Origin: a virus
DNA: 64,000 nucleotides
Direction: 5' to 3' (one strand)
Virus record (IMG/VR): IMGVR_UViG_3300030060_005952
Location: 1 to 64,000 of that record
Each line of letters starts with the position of its first letter. The first letter of the stretch is position 1. Positions 21,281 to 29,855 of this stretch are shown here, in pieces. A program made the position numbers and the translations under genes. The notes under the pieces were generated by a model. That model made no database searches. It saw only the letters and a program-made list of their open reading frames with translations, and was not told where the DNA came from.

Positions 21281-23040
21281 TGGCAGAGGGTGATGGAGGT
21301 AGAATAGCCAATTTTCTATCCAACCTATCTGATAGGTTTCGCAGACGACAAACTCCAGAACCCACTATGCCTCTCTACACGACAGGCATACAAGAACCAG
21401 TAATGGCACAGGGTATTACTTTACCAGCCCTTTATGCTGTGACTAATGAGAACTTGGTTCTAAGAACAATAGTGTCAAAATTAACACAAGAAATATTCAG
21501 AAGGGGTTATTACTGGGAGAAGAAGTTTCAATACAAGTGCGTAGAGTGTCATGAAGAATACAGTGATTCTGTAGAACAATGCAAGCTTTGTGGCGGAGAG
21601 GTTAGAGCGCCGGATGTAGACCAATTACTGTATCCAAAGTGGGTTTTGAAACAGGAAAACTCCATGGAACAGCCTTTCATACACGTTTTATATGAACTTG
21701 AGAGAGATTTGAATGTTGTTGATGACGCTTTCCTCATACTAATCAAAGAGTATAACGTTGACCCTGAGACTGGCGAAATCATGTTCTACAGAATAAAGGA
21801 AGTGATGAGGGGCGACCCTATATTCATGAGAATTGTATCTGACAAGCGTGGTATCCGTGGTGGTAGATACAAGGTCTGTCCTTTGCATCGTGACCAAGTG
21901 GCATATCCCGGTCAACATGAAAATTGTGAAGTTTGCGGCAACAAGTTACAGGACGTTCACTACGTCAACATGGCAGGTAGTGGAAAGACTCAGTATTATG
22001 TTGAGGGCGAAGTTATACACATAAGTAAGTACAATCCCTCTAGACTCTACGGTAGAAGCCCAGTCAACACCATGTGGCGTCAAGCTATGACGCTCACTGC
22101 CATGGACAATTACATGTACACTGCCTATCAAAAGAGAAGAATGCCAAAGGGTATTATTTCCGTTACAACTGATAATCTGGAGTCTATGAAATCTTTCTGG
22201 AAAGTCGTTGATGAGAAGATGGAGAGGGACCCCCACTATGTACCGAAGGTAGGCATAGAGTCTTCCACTGGAAGAGGGGGTGTGAATTGGGTCAAGTTCA
22301 TGGATACTCTAGATGAGATGCAGTACATAGCCGTTAGAGATGAGGTTCGTGCTAGAATGTCTGCTTTCTATGGAGTAAGTAATATTTTCATGATAGACAA
22401 TGGAAAAAGCGGGGGTCTGAATAATGAGGGCATGCAGATACTTGTTACTAACAGAGCAGTTGAATTTGGTCAGAAAGTCTACACTGAAATCCTATTCCCT
22501 AGATTATTGAAACAGTTTGGCGTTACTGATTGGAAGATTACACTTTATCCAAATGAAGAGGAAGATGAGATTACCAGACTTAGAAGGGATGAGATGGAGG
22601 TAAATCTTGCTCAGAGAATGATGATGCTCGGTTACAAACCTGAACTCTTAGAAGAAGGCACTGGAAACAGAGACATACGATTTGTTTATACCAAATTACA
22701 ACAAGAGGCGGCAGGTGCTCCACCCGGAGGACCCGGTATGCCTCCCGGCATTCCACCCGGCATGCCTCCCGGTATGCCAGTAGGTGGCATGCCTCCCGGT
22801 ATGCCTATGAACTCGGCTGTAACTAACATGCCTCCGGGTGCAGGACCACCTATGCCTTCTCCTAATCCCGGTGGTCAAGGGGTTGGCATTCGCAATAGGG
22901 GCCCAGCTAGACCAGAAATGAGAAATTCCTTTGGTATAGGGAGCCCAAATACTAGCGTGCAACAGAGAGGCCCACAACCAACATCAGCTCAGAGAAATCA
23001 ACAGAGAATATCATCAGCATCTCGCCCAAGAGGCGCTTAA
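21280..23040 (+). CDS. Portal protein with two zinc-knuckle insertions
   Basis: 586 residues from ATG 21280, which shares a base with the previous TAA and has CAGGAGGG upstream (a GTG at 21262 is less likely). The overall pattern (Y-x-x-N-ENLVLRTIVSKLTQEIFRRG near the start, DMxR/RLYGRSPV wing and the long C-terminal helices with MSAFYGVSNIF ... GLNNEGMQILV) is that of HK97-type portals. Unusual are two Cys/His sets inside: C87-C90-C101-C104 and C200-H203-C216-C219, zinc-ribbon-like. The C-terminus is a low-complexity Pro-Gly-Met repeat. Sits one gene after TerL. Forms the dodecameric vertex for DNA passage. Confidence 0.92.
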   Translation: MAEGDGGRIANFLSNLSDRFRRRQTPEPTMPLYTTGIQEPVMAQGITLPALYAVTNENLVLRTIVSKLTQEIFRRGYYWEKKFQYKCVECHEEYSDSVEQCKLCGGEVRAPDVDQLLYPKWVLKQENSMEQPFIHVLYELERDLNVVDDAFLILIKEYNVDPETGEIMFYRIKEVMRGDPIFMRIVSDKRGIRGGRYKVCPLHRDQVAYPGQHENCEVCGNKLQDVHYVNMAGSGKTQYYVEGEVIHISKYNPSRLYGRSPVNTMWRQAMTLTAMDNYMYTAYQKRRMPKGIISVTTDNLESMKSFWKVVDEKMERDPHYVPKVGIESSTGRGGVNWVKFMDTLDEMQYIAVRDEVRARMSAFYGVSNIFMIDNGKSGGLNNEGMQILVTNRAVEFGQKVYTEILFPRLLKQFGVTDWKITLYPNEEEDEITRLRRDEMEVNLAQRMMMLGYKPELLEEGTGNRDIRFVYTKLQQEAAGAPPGGPGMPPGIPPGMPPGMPVGGMPPGMPMNSAVTNMPPGAGPPMPSPNPGGQGVGIRNRGPARPEMRNSFGIGSPNTSVQQRGPQPTSAQRNQQRISSASRPRGA

Positions 23041-23081
23041 TTGATATAGAGGTGCTCTAGTGGGTACAACGAGGTACTGAC

Positions 23082-23441
23082 ATGGACTTGAGTAAGATGG
23101 ACCCAATGGCTAGAAAAATGAGTCTACATATGGACGAGTTGAACAAGGCTATGAAAGCCAATGATTCAGCTAGTTCAAGATTTCATTTGAACGAGATTTC
23201 AAAATACGCAGATTTCCTTCAAGGGGATTTGACTAACGAGATTAGAAAATCTGAGGATACACCAGAACCTGAAGGTGTTGACCAGTTTGCGGCCGGAGTG
23301 CCTGTAATCAAGTTCAATGAAAGTGGCTCAACTTTTGACCCCGCTGAAAGGAACAGAGTTCTAAAGGGCACAATCATACCTTCTAGAACCAATCCCACAA
23401 TGAGAAACGTCTCTGGAACTTTTGGTCGTTGGTCCCAGTAG
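23082..23441 (+). CDS. Unknown small protein after portal
   Basis: 119 residues. N-terminal half is helical (MARKMSLHMDELNKAMKANDSASSRFHLNEISKYADFL), followed by a polar, Pro/Thr-rich end. GAGGT 8 nt before the ATG. No motif recognised. Its position between portal and the proteins leading to the protease suggests a head accessory. Confidence 0.7.
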   Translation: MDLSKMDPMARKMSLHMDELNKAMKANDSASSRFHLNEISKYADFLQGDLTNEIRKSEDTPEPEGVDQFAAGVPVIKFNESGSTFDPAERNRVLKGTIIPSRTNPTMRNVSGTFGRWSQ

Positions 23442-23450
23442 GTGTTTTGA

Positions 23451-23783
23451 ATGAGTGAGGAAGCAACCGATGATGGTATTGCTCAGAAGCTCATGGAAAC
23501 TCTCATACGAAAGATGGAGGAAATGGACGCTAAGTTGTCCCGTTTAGAGGGCACTGTTAACTCTCCAAATGCACTTCTTAGGAAAGCAGGTTACGTCTCT
23601 ATGAGAACACCACATACAGAAGATTTGCTAGTCGATGGCTTCAGGGGCGACCTTGAAGCTGAAAGCCAGATAATGAAGAGCAACACTCAAAATGAATTTA
23701 CCAATGAGGAAATTCACGAAATGAGTTGGGAAGAAATCCATGACATGGCATCCCAGCACCAAAACACACAGGAGATGTATTAA
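23451..23783 (+). CDS. Small coiled-coil protein with C-terminal MSWEEIHDMA motif
   Basis: 110 residues. Helical coiled-coil N-terminus (LIRKMEEMDAKLSRLEG), a central LLRKAGYVSM, and a C-terminus containing HEMSWEEIHDMA. Almost the same motif (RMSWDEVHALA) closes the scaffold/protease protein encoded at 29856-31280, so the two may bind the same partner, for example portal or capsid protein. Stop overlaps the next ATG. Function inferred as head assembly; no family recognised. Confidence 0.72.
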   Translation: MSEEATDDGIAQKLMETLIRKMEEMDAKLSRLEGTVNSPNALLRKAGYVSMRTPHTEDLLVDGFRGDLEAESQIMKSNTQNEFTNEEIHEMSWEEIHDMASQHQNTQEMY

Positions 23784-24403
23784 TGGCAGTAAGACCAATA
23801 CCAAGTCAGGCTTCATACGAAGTCACTGAAATGCTAAAGAAAGCTAAGAATCTTTTAGAAAAAGCAGAAAAGCTAGAAATGGTTGAGCACGATGGAAAGA
23901 AAGTGCCAGCATTCGCAGCAGATGGCAAGGGCGCCAAAGATGAAAAGAAGAAAGCCGACATGGCTGAAAAAGACAAATACTGCAAAAAGAACTTCGGCAA
24001 GAAATACTCCGAGTGTTCAGCAAAGGAGAAGGCACAGTGCGATAAGGTTCATGGCAAGGTCGAGAAAGGAAAGGGTATGGGAATGTGCCCGTCTTGTGGC
24101 GAGATGAAGATGGACATGGAGAAAGGTATGTGCATGAAAGCAGGTTGCATGCCTAGCCACAATATGAAGAAAGGTGAACATCACTATGCACAAACTTACG
24201 GAACTAAGCCAGAACATGCTCAATTCATGATAGAAACTGGTGGCCAAACATACAACCAATTCTACTACACCAATCAATCCTTATTGGATTCTGACGATGT
24301 AGCAAACAAGGGTGCTACTAGTCAGTCAGTTGACTTATCAGCTCTTCAACCAAACATGAATCCCCATGAGAACCCAGTAAAAGGACATCTCACGGAGGGA
24401 TGA
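23783..24403 (+). CDS. Cys/His/Met/Lys-rich protein, metal-binding type
   Basis: 206 residues. N-terminal EMLKKAKNLLEKAEKLE helix, a Lys-rich middle (residues 50-110) with CKKNFGKKYSEC, then CPSCGEMKMD, MCMKAGCM and HNMKKGEHH, which give many Cys, His and Met in 60 residues. A CxxC zinc ribbon (MCPSCGEM) is clear; the Met-rich pattern may bind copper or zinc. The last 60 residues resemble a small folded end (YAQTYGTKPEHAQFMIE). Start by TAATG overlap. Unknown family; possibly a structural zinc protein near the portal. Confidence 0.72.
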   Translation: MAVRPIPSQASYEVTEMLKKAKNLLEKAEKLEMVEHDGKKVPAFAADGKGAKDEKKKADMAEKDKYCKKNFGKKYSECSAKEKAQCDKVHGKVEKGKGMGMCPSCGEMKMDMEKGMCMKAGCMPSHNMKKGEHHYAQTYGTKPEHAQFMIETGGQTYNQFYYTNQSLLDSDDVANKGATSQSVDLSALQPNMNPHENPVKGHLTEG

Positions 24404-24405
24404 TA

Positions 24406-24555
24406 TTGCCAAGGGTGGCAGTCAGAAAGGCGGCGGCCTCTATGTTGGCTTGTCCTTGTGGCGGTACATCACAAACTGGTTGTCAGTCTCCTAGTAATAG
24501 GGGAGGGAGTGTAGCGGATTGCCCCATTCGCATTAATCAAACCATGGGAGCGTAG
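24406..24555 (+). CDS. 49-residue Cys-containing protein with TTG start
   Basis: A short gene in the 160-bp space between two larger ones. TTG 24406 is preceded by ACGGAGGGA, a strong ribosome site about 7 nt away. The product has ACPCGGTSQTGC and a later DCP, a possible zinc-binding cluster, in a short basic/Gly-rich chain. The ribosome site, uninterrupted reading of the whole gap, and Cys pattern typical of this genome support it. Function unknown. Confidence 0.55.
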   Translation: MPRVAVRKAAASMLACPCGGTSQTGCQSPSNRGGSVADCPIRINQTMGA

Positions 24556-24564
24556 GTGGTATGA

Positions 24565-27500
24565 GTGCAAGAGAGCGACTATGTCATTCATCTTCGCGCT
24601 AGGGATGATTTACTCAAGAGCATAATTTCTTGTGACGATTATACTGAAGAGGCTACTGCCTATATTAATAGCCTACGAAACATAGTGAATAAGGAAATGA
24701 TACTACAGAACAACCCTGTTGATGATTTCTGCTATGAAGCCAGTACGATGTTGTTGTACAAAAAAACCATCGGTGACCTCTCAGCAGAGCTAGCGTTCGG
24801 AGAGCGTGGTGATGAGGGGTATGACTACGACAAAAAAGGCAGAATAAGCAGAAGAACTGTTGGCCCCGCATTTAATAATCACAGACATATAAATGAGATA
24901 ATCGACAATGAGAATATCGAATTAGCCTCATCGCTCTTCCCAAGGGTAGTTCCCGGTGATAGCAATTACAAACATCATCATTTTCATGAATCGATACACC
25001 CACTACGCAAGAAGAACAGCTCTACTGGTAATTCTAGAATGGTTGAGAAACTCTTGGGTTATGTCAGAAAAGACGACGATGGAAACAGCGTTGCATCCTC
25101 GCATGCTGATGCGGAGAGGGCACATGAGACACATTACGATAATTTACGTAATCCGATAATTGTAGGTCAAATTAGAAAATCAAAAAGAGCTGATATGGAT
25201 GATGAGATTACCCATGGCTTTTTGGGTAGGTTAAACACCAACGACTCAAATAGAACCATTTCTGAGCAAGTGGGTACTTCTGGTGCTTTTCAAGAGGGTC
25301 TGTATGAGAGGGCTTTCACAAAGTGGTCAAGTCAAAATCAAAAGAAGATTGACGAGGAGAAATCCCAAGGCGCCTCTGATAAAGACATCAGGGAAATGCA
25401 CCTTGAGGAAGCAGCTAAATTATGGCAGGGTAGAGATTTTGAGGAAGAGGAAATAAAATATGATGATGATGAAATCTATAGCAAGCTTTTTGCCGAAAGA
25501 GCAGGGGAGAGACAAGAGGGCTCTCGCATAGCAGAGGGCGTTCAGACAGAGTTTCCCACTGAGAGGCAACACCCTCACAGACTGGGACTCCTTGGGTATG
25601 GCCTTGGTTTGGAATGGCTCAGTCCCATTGAGAGAACCAAAGTCATCGAGCATCTTAAGGATAACAAGGGGGACACAAGCGAGAAAATAAAGCTCGATGA
25701 TGGCACTGAAATACCACTTGGAAGACTAAGGAGAAACTTTCAGAAGAGAATGACGCCTTTGTATCTCCACAGCCAAATGCCCCATAACCGGGGACAGCCC
25801 AATCTAGCTAAACACTTGGAAAGCGATGAGCTAGATGGCACAGAGTACACTGGTAGTGAAACGGAGCCAATTCGTAGCCTACTGGCAAAAATAGACCATG
25901 GGGTGCATGGGACCATGTTCGGTTCCTTATTGAACCATTATAATGAGCTACTAGAATTACAGGGCGACCAAAAACTAACAAAAATTCCCATCTATGGCGA
26001 AAAACGCACTAAGAAAATACGAGAAAAGATAGACGAGCTAATAGAAAAAGGAGTGGACGAGAAGGAGGCTCTTAGAACAATTTTGAAGGTAGAGGATTAT
26101 GCTCCCGTTAGTAATTTCACCATACCCCAGTTGAAGAGGCATCTGAAGGAGCATCCCCTCTCTGAGCTTCTAACTGACGAGGGTAAAAAGCCCCTCGCTC
26201 ATGAGAACATGAAGGCAGATGACTACATCAACCAGTTAGAGGAGATGTACAGAGATGGAATGTCATTAGCTCGTGACAGCAAGGACATAGCTAATGCCAA
26301 TGCCGTGTTCGCCAAGAGTGCGGGCCCGGACATAAGGGATGTACCCGAAGAAATAAGAAATCACTTCATAGAGAAAAATGGGACTTTGAGAGGGCTATCT
26401 GATTACTGGGCGCATGACTTGCAGGTTGGTAGCAATCCCATAGAATCCACTACTTTCTTTGACATGCTGAACAGTATCGCACCGGGTCTGTTTGGTGAAT
26501 TTGAAGCGCATCACGAATATCCAGATTTTCAATTCTTCGTACCCAGACCAGATATGTCGGGTTTCTTGGGCGCCATGCACCACGTCGTCAGGGAGAGAGG
26601 CGAGAGCTTCAGTCCTGCCGAGATAATGAGCATGCATGACCAGAGCTTGGGTGCTAGTCATGTAAATTTAGGTGACAAAAAACCAAGAAATAGGGCCAAT
26701 GGTAGCGATACCGCTCATTCACTCACACCAAGAGCCACCACCTTCTGGTCAAGGAGCAGGAACCCAAAAGCCGAAATAACCAGAGATAGTGTTGGATTTT
26801 TAAAAACTAAAGGCGAAAAAAGAGCCATACATGAAACTCAGTATCACGAGTTCGGAACCAAGACAGGTAGCACTAAATCCGAGGCTCTGGATAGCAAGAA
26901 GGCGCATAACTCCTCCGAGATAATGCGTGAGTATCTAATGTCTGGTGCCCAATACAAGTTCGGGTCAATTGACCCTAACACTGGTAGGAGGAGGCTCGGC
27001 TCGCCTGTGATGAGAATACCAGTCAATGAGATGCTTGGAGGCAAACACGGTTTTCCTTTTGAGGACGATGAAGAGGGCGGATACTCGGCTTTTGAGAAAG
27101 CTCTTTTTGCTTTAAGTGGCTCTTTGGGCATGGATGACACAAAGAGAATAGCGGAGCTTCAAAGCGAGCTGGAGGAGATTGAGCTATCAGGCGAGGATGC
27201 CTCTCAAGAGCTGATAGATGAACTGAAGGGACGCATACACATGCAACAGGCTAATTTACGAGCTAAAATTTCGGGTTTTGACAAAACCAGATTACAAGAA
27301 AAGGAAAGAAGAGCCGAAGCTGAAGAAAGAGCTAGAATGGAAGTCGCCAAGAACATAACCATACCTGCTATGCTAGAGATAAATCCTAACTTGCTTGACC
27401 CTAATAATCCTGAGCAAACCGTGGCTGACCTATCCCAAGCCATGCATGATGCTGAGTTGATTATGAAGCACATGCCTCACGGCTTCCATGGTCAAAGTAT

Positions 27501-29808
27501 CAGGGACATCATGATTGGGGATGCTGTTGATGAGCAGACGATAGATGCCATGGTCGGTGGCGACATGTTCCGTCGAAAAGCCAATGTGCTTGAGAAAGAG
27601 GGCTTTCCGCTTAGTTTCCCAGAGAGCGGAAAAGTCGAAGATATGCATGTCACAGCGAGTTTGATAGGCATAGGATTAGATGACCCCATGTACTTCACTG
27701 ACCCCGGATACAGGGAGTACATGCGGGAACTCCTAGAGAGTCTGGAGGGCAAGCCCGCTCATTATGCGATGACTACCGCTCAACTTGCAGCACACGCTAA
27801 CGAGGACTTCCATCTCTTTGACGATGATGGGATGAAAGGGGACCCAATGAGAGCCCATAAATTGATGGAGGATGAGTTAACACGCTATAGGAGTCAAATC
27901 CGTGGTCTTAAACTTCCTGACAAACACAAAGGCGATTTTAATAACAATAATGAGCATTACAATTCGATAAATAACAATTACATGAAACTCAGCATGGCAC
28001 ACAAAGGCACCAGTGCTATACAACACGGTCTTTCTTTGAGTAGCTTACCCAAAGACATACATGGTAATGAGGATAAAGGCAAAGGTACAGAAAGACTTCG
28101 TTATGAGTGGGCTATGGCTAGAGCCAAGAGAAAGGCCAACAGTCTAGTTCTTTTCAATCCAGAGGCAAGGGTGGCGGCACCAACGCCTCCCCCTGCTATG
28201 CCTGAAGGACAGATGACACTGGACCAGTTTGGCGATACTGGTAGTAATTTGAAGCGCCCGATAAAAATAGGAGATGGCAAGATAGGTCCAGTCACTAACC
28301 CAAATTCGGATGCCATAATGGGGTCCCGTTACACAAGTGCAGGTGTTCAAATGCAAATGGGCACAGAACTACCTGCAGCCTCCGCTTCGCTTAATTTAGG
28401 CTACGATGGAAATATGGAGTATGGGACAAATACCAGCGCTGGCCCAGCGGTACCGCCAAGTGAGCCAGTAATAAAAGAATTGATGGAACACTTTCAAGAG
28501 GGTTCTTACAGTCAGATGGATGCTTATTTTCAAGCCAATGGTGTCAATGAGGCTATGTTACCAAGCACCACTTCCAACATGGAGAGGGTATCGGAAAGCA
28601 ACCCAATGTCAGGATTGCAGGTCCCACATGAGGTAGCTAAGTCCTTACCAAAGGAAATGCCACTAATAGAGCCCTATCACAAGATATTCGACATGGAGGA
28701 CCTGCAAGAGCTACGGGGTTTCACCGGGGAGTGGGTTGTCTCTGTAATGGAAGAGGGCACTAGAGTGAAAGTAACTAGGAAGTCGAATAGGATAGAGGTC
28801 AAGGATGACGACAATGAGGATGTTGGCACAAGCGATGGTATGAGAAGCTCCCTTAGAAAAATAGGGAAGAACAACTATGTCATGGACGCTGTGCTTAACA
28901 GCTCTGGTTTGCACATATTCGATATCATGCACTACGATGATACCGATGTTACTGATATGCCCACTAGGGAGAGGATAAAGTTACTACGTGGGCAGTTTGA
29001 CAGTAACGAGAATGTTTTCGTGCCCGGACCGTTCAATCTGAAAGTCACCGATGATGATGGTTTGAGCGATGCGATAAAATTTCTACAGAGGGAGAATAAG
29101 GACTCAAAGCTACTACTCAGGGATGCTAAGTCCACTTACATGAAGGGAGAAGAGAAGCATCCGAAGTGGATATTGATGACCAAATCCGATGATGACTACC
29201 ATGTGCCATTTGGCATGGAAATAGATGGAGAGGTCTTCATACTGCACTTTGACCATGACATACTCAAGTACGACATAGTGGAGGATAGCTTGGAAAACCC
29301 ACGTTCAGCTTTGGGTGGCCTCAAAGACCGGGACTATACGATGATACTAGCCAAGAGTCTGGAAAAATACTGGGAGCCCGCTTTCCAACAGATGCTCAAA
29401 GCGGAGAAGAGAAAAATAAAAGAAATCGTTGAAGAAGATGAAGACGATAAAGAAGAGGATGAGGGCATAAGCGAGGAGGATGCCAAGAGAATAGGCAGAC
29501 AGAGCGGGGGCGTCTTAAAACCAAATGAGGACCAGAATATTCTGCTAAAGCCGAGCACCATACAGACTTTGGAAAAAATAGAGAAAATACTTGACTCTTT
29601 GGAAAAAGGACATTTTCCAATGACAGCAGGTAAGGGTCTGGGTGTTGATGTAGGTAGCGACATAGACAGCCCTAGAGGACCCACTAAGTTGACTAATGAG
29701 GCAACTCTACCGGATTATGACATGAAGGAAAGACCAGAACAGGACCCTGAGAAGCCGGAGGACTATCCAAAAAGAAAGAAAATAGCCTCTCGGTCTAACG
29801 ATTCTTGA
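24565..29808 (+). CDS. 1747-residue giant protein with degenerate DNA-ligase-like domain
   Basis: 1747 residues from GTG 24565 (AGGTGG just upstream). N-terminal region has HHHFHESIH (137-145), an HExxH-like string. Middle is helical. At 1216-1223 QMTLDQFG resembles a PCNA-binding PIP box. The domain at about 1370-1540 follows the order of ATP-dependent DNA ligase motifs but lacks their key residues: motif I K-x-D-G-x-R is MEEGTR (M1395, R1400), motif III D-G-E is D-A-V (1441-1443), motif IV E-G-x-x-x-K is S-K-L-L-L-R (R1519), then YMKG and motif V WILMTK (from W1535). It should not form a lysyl-AMP. The end is an acidic coiled-coil. Between portal-associated genes and protease, it may be an ejected or internal head protein. 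Length and domain are seen; role is inferred. Confidence 0.8.
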   Translation: MQESDYVIHLRARDDLLKSIISCDDYTEEATAYINSLRNIVNKEMILQNNPVDDFCYEASTMLLYKKTIGDLSAELAFGERGDEGYDYDKKGRISRRTVGPAFNNHRHINEIIDNENIELASSLFPRVVPGDSNYKHHHFHESIHPLRKKNSSTGNSRMVEKLLGYVRKDDDGNSVASSHADAERAHETHYDNLRNPIIVGQIRKSKRADMDDEITHGFLGRLNTNDSNRTISEQVGTSGAFQEGLYERAFTKWSSQNQKKIDEEKSQGASDKDIREMHLEEAAKLWQGRDFEEEEIKYDDDEIYSKLFAERAGERQEGSRIAEGVQTEFPTERQHPHRLGLLGYGLGLEWLSPIERTKVIEHLKDNKGDTSEKIKLDDGTEIPLGRLRRNFQKRMTPLYLHSQMPHNRGQPNLAKHLESDELDGTEYTGSETEPIRSLLAKIDHGVHGTMFGSLLNHYNELLELQGDQKLTKIPIYGEKRTKKIREKIDELIEKGVDEKEALRTILKVEDYAPVSNFTIPQLKRHLKEHPLSELLTDEGKKPLAHENMKADDYINQLEEMYRDGMSLARDSKDIANANAVFAKSAGPDIRDVPEEIRNHFIEKNGTLRGLSDYWAHDLQVGSNPIESTTFFDMLNSIAPGLFGEFEAHHEYPDFQFFVPRPDMSGFLGAMHHVVRERGESFSPAEIMSMHDQSLGASHVNLGDKKPRNRANGSDTAHSLTPRATTFWSRSRNPKAEITRDSVGFLKTKGEKRAIHETQYHEFGTKTGSTKSEALDSKKAHNSSEIMREYLMSGAQYKFGSIDPNTGRRRLGSPVMRIPVNEMLGGKHGFPFEDDEEGGYSAFEKALFALSGSLGMDDTKRIAELQSELEEIELSGEDASQELIDELKGRIHMQQANLRAKISGFDKTRLQEKERRAEAEERARMEVAKNITIPAMLEINPNLLDPNNPEQTVADLSQAMHDAELIMKHMPHGFHGQSIRDIMIGDAVDEQTIDAMVGGDMFRRKANVLEKEGFPLSFPESGKVEDMHVTASLIGIGLDDPMYFTDPGYREYMRELLESLEGKPAHYAMTTAQLAAHANEDFHLFDDDGMKGDPMRAHKLMEDELTRYRSQIRGLKLPDKHKGDFNNNNEHYNSINNNYMKLSMAHKGTSAIQHGLSLSSLPKDIHGNEDKGKGTERLRYEWAMARAKRKANSLVLFNPEARVAAPTPPPAMPEGQMTLDQFGDTGSNLKRPIKIGDGKIGPVTNPNSDAIMGSRYTSAGVQMQMGTELPAASASLNLGYDGNMEYGTNTSAGPAVPPSEPVIKELMEHFQEGSYSQMDAYFQANGVNEAMLPSTTSNMERVSESNPMSGLQVPHEVAKSLPKEMPLIEPYHKIFDMEDLQELRGFTGEWVVSVMEEGTRVKVTRKSNRIEVKDDDNEDVGTSDGMRSSLRKIGKNNYVMDAVLNSSGLHIFDIMHYDDTDVTDMPTRERIKLLRGQFDSNENVFVPGPFNLKVTDDDGLSDAIKFLQRENKDSKLLLRDAKSTYMKGEEKHPKWILMTKSDDDYHVPFGMEIDGEVFILHFDHDILKYDIVEDSLENPRSALGGLKDRDYTMILAKSLEKYWEPAFQQMLKAEKRKIKEIVEEDEDDKEEDEGISEEDAKRIGRQSGGVLKPNEDQNILLKPSTIQTLEKIEKILDSLEKGHFPMTAGKGLGVDVGSDIDSPRGPTKLTNEATLPDYDMKERPEQDPEKPEDYPKRKKIASRSNDS

Positions 29809-29815
29809 CTTTGTG

Positions 29816-29825
29816 AAATATATTT
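29816..29825 (+). promoter_or_regulatory. Candidate TATA box for the capsid operon
   Basis: AAATATATTT in a 47-bp spacer, with transcription expected about 25 nt downstream near 29845-29850, a few bases before the first start of the protease gene. It would allow the protease, scaffold and capsid genes to be expressed separately from the giant gene upstream. This is consistent with the higher expression implied by capsid codon usage. Confidence 0.55.
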
Positions 29826-29855
29826 TTACATGCGCTTGATTGATATAGCATTGCT

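Noticed and set aside
22720-22830. Pro-Gly-Met repeat in the portal as a collagen-like domain
   Set aside because: It is short and not a strict G-x-y triplet; more likely a flexible low-complexity tail.
28660-29190. Functional DNA ligase
   Set aside because: The motif I lysine, motif III glutamate and motif IV lysine are all replaced, so active ligation cannot be claimed.
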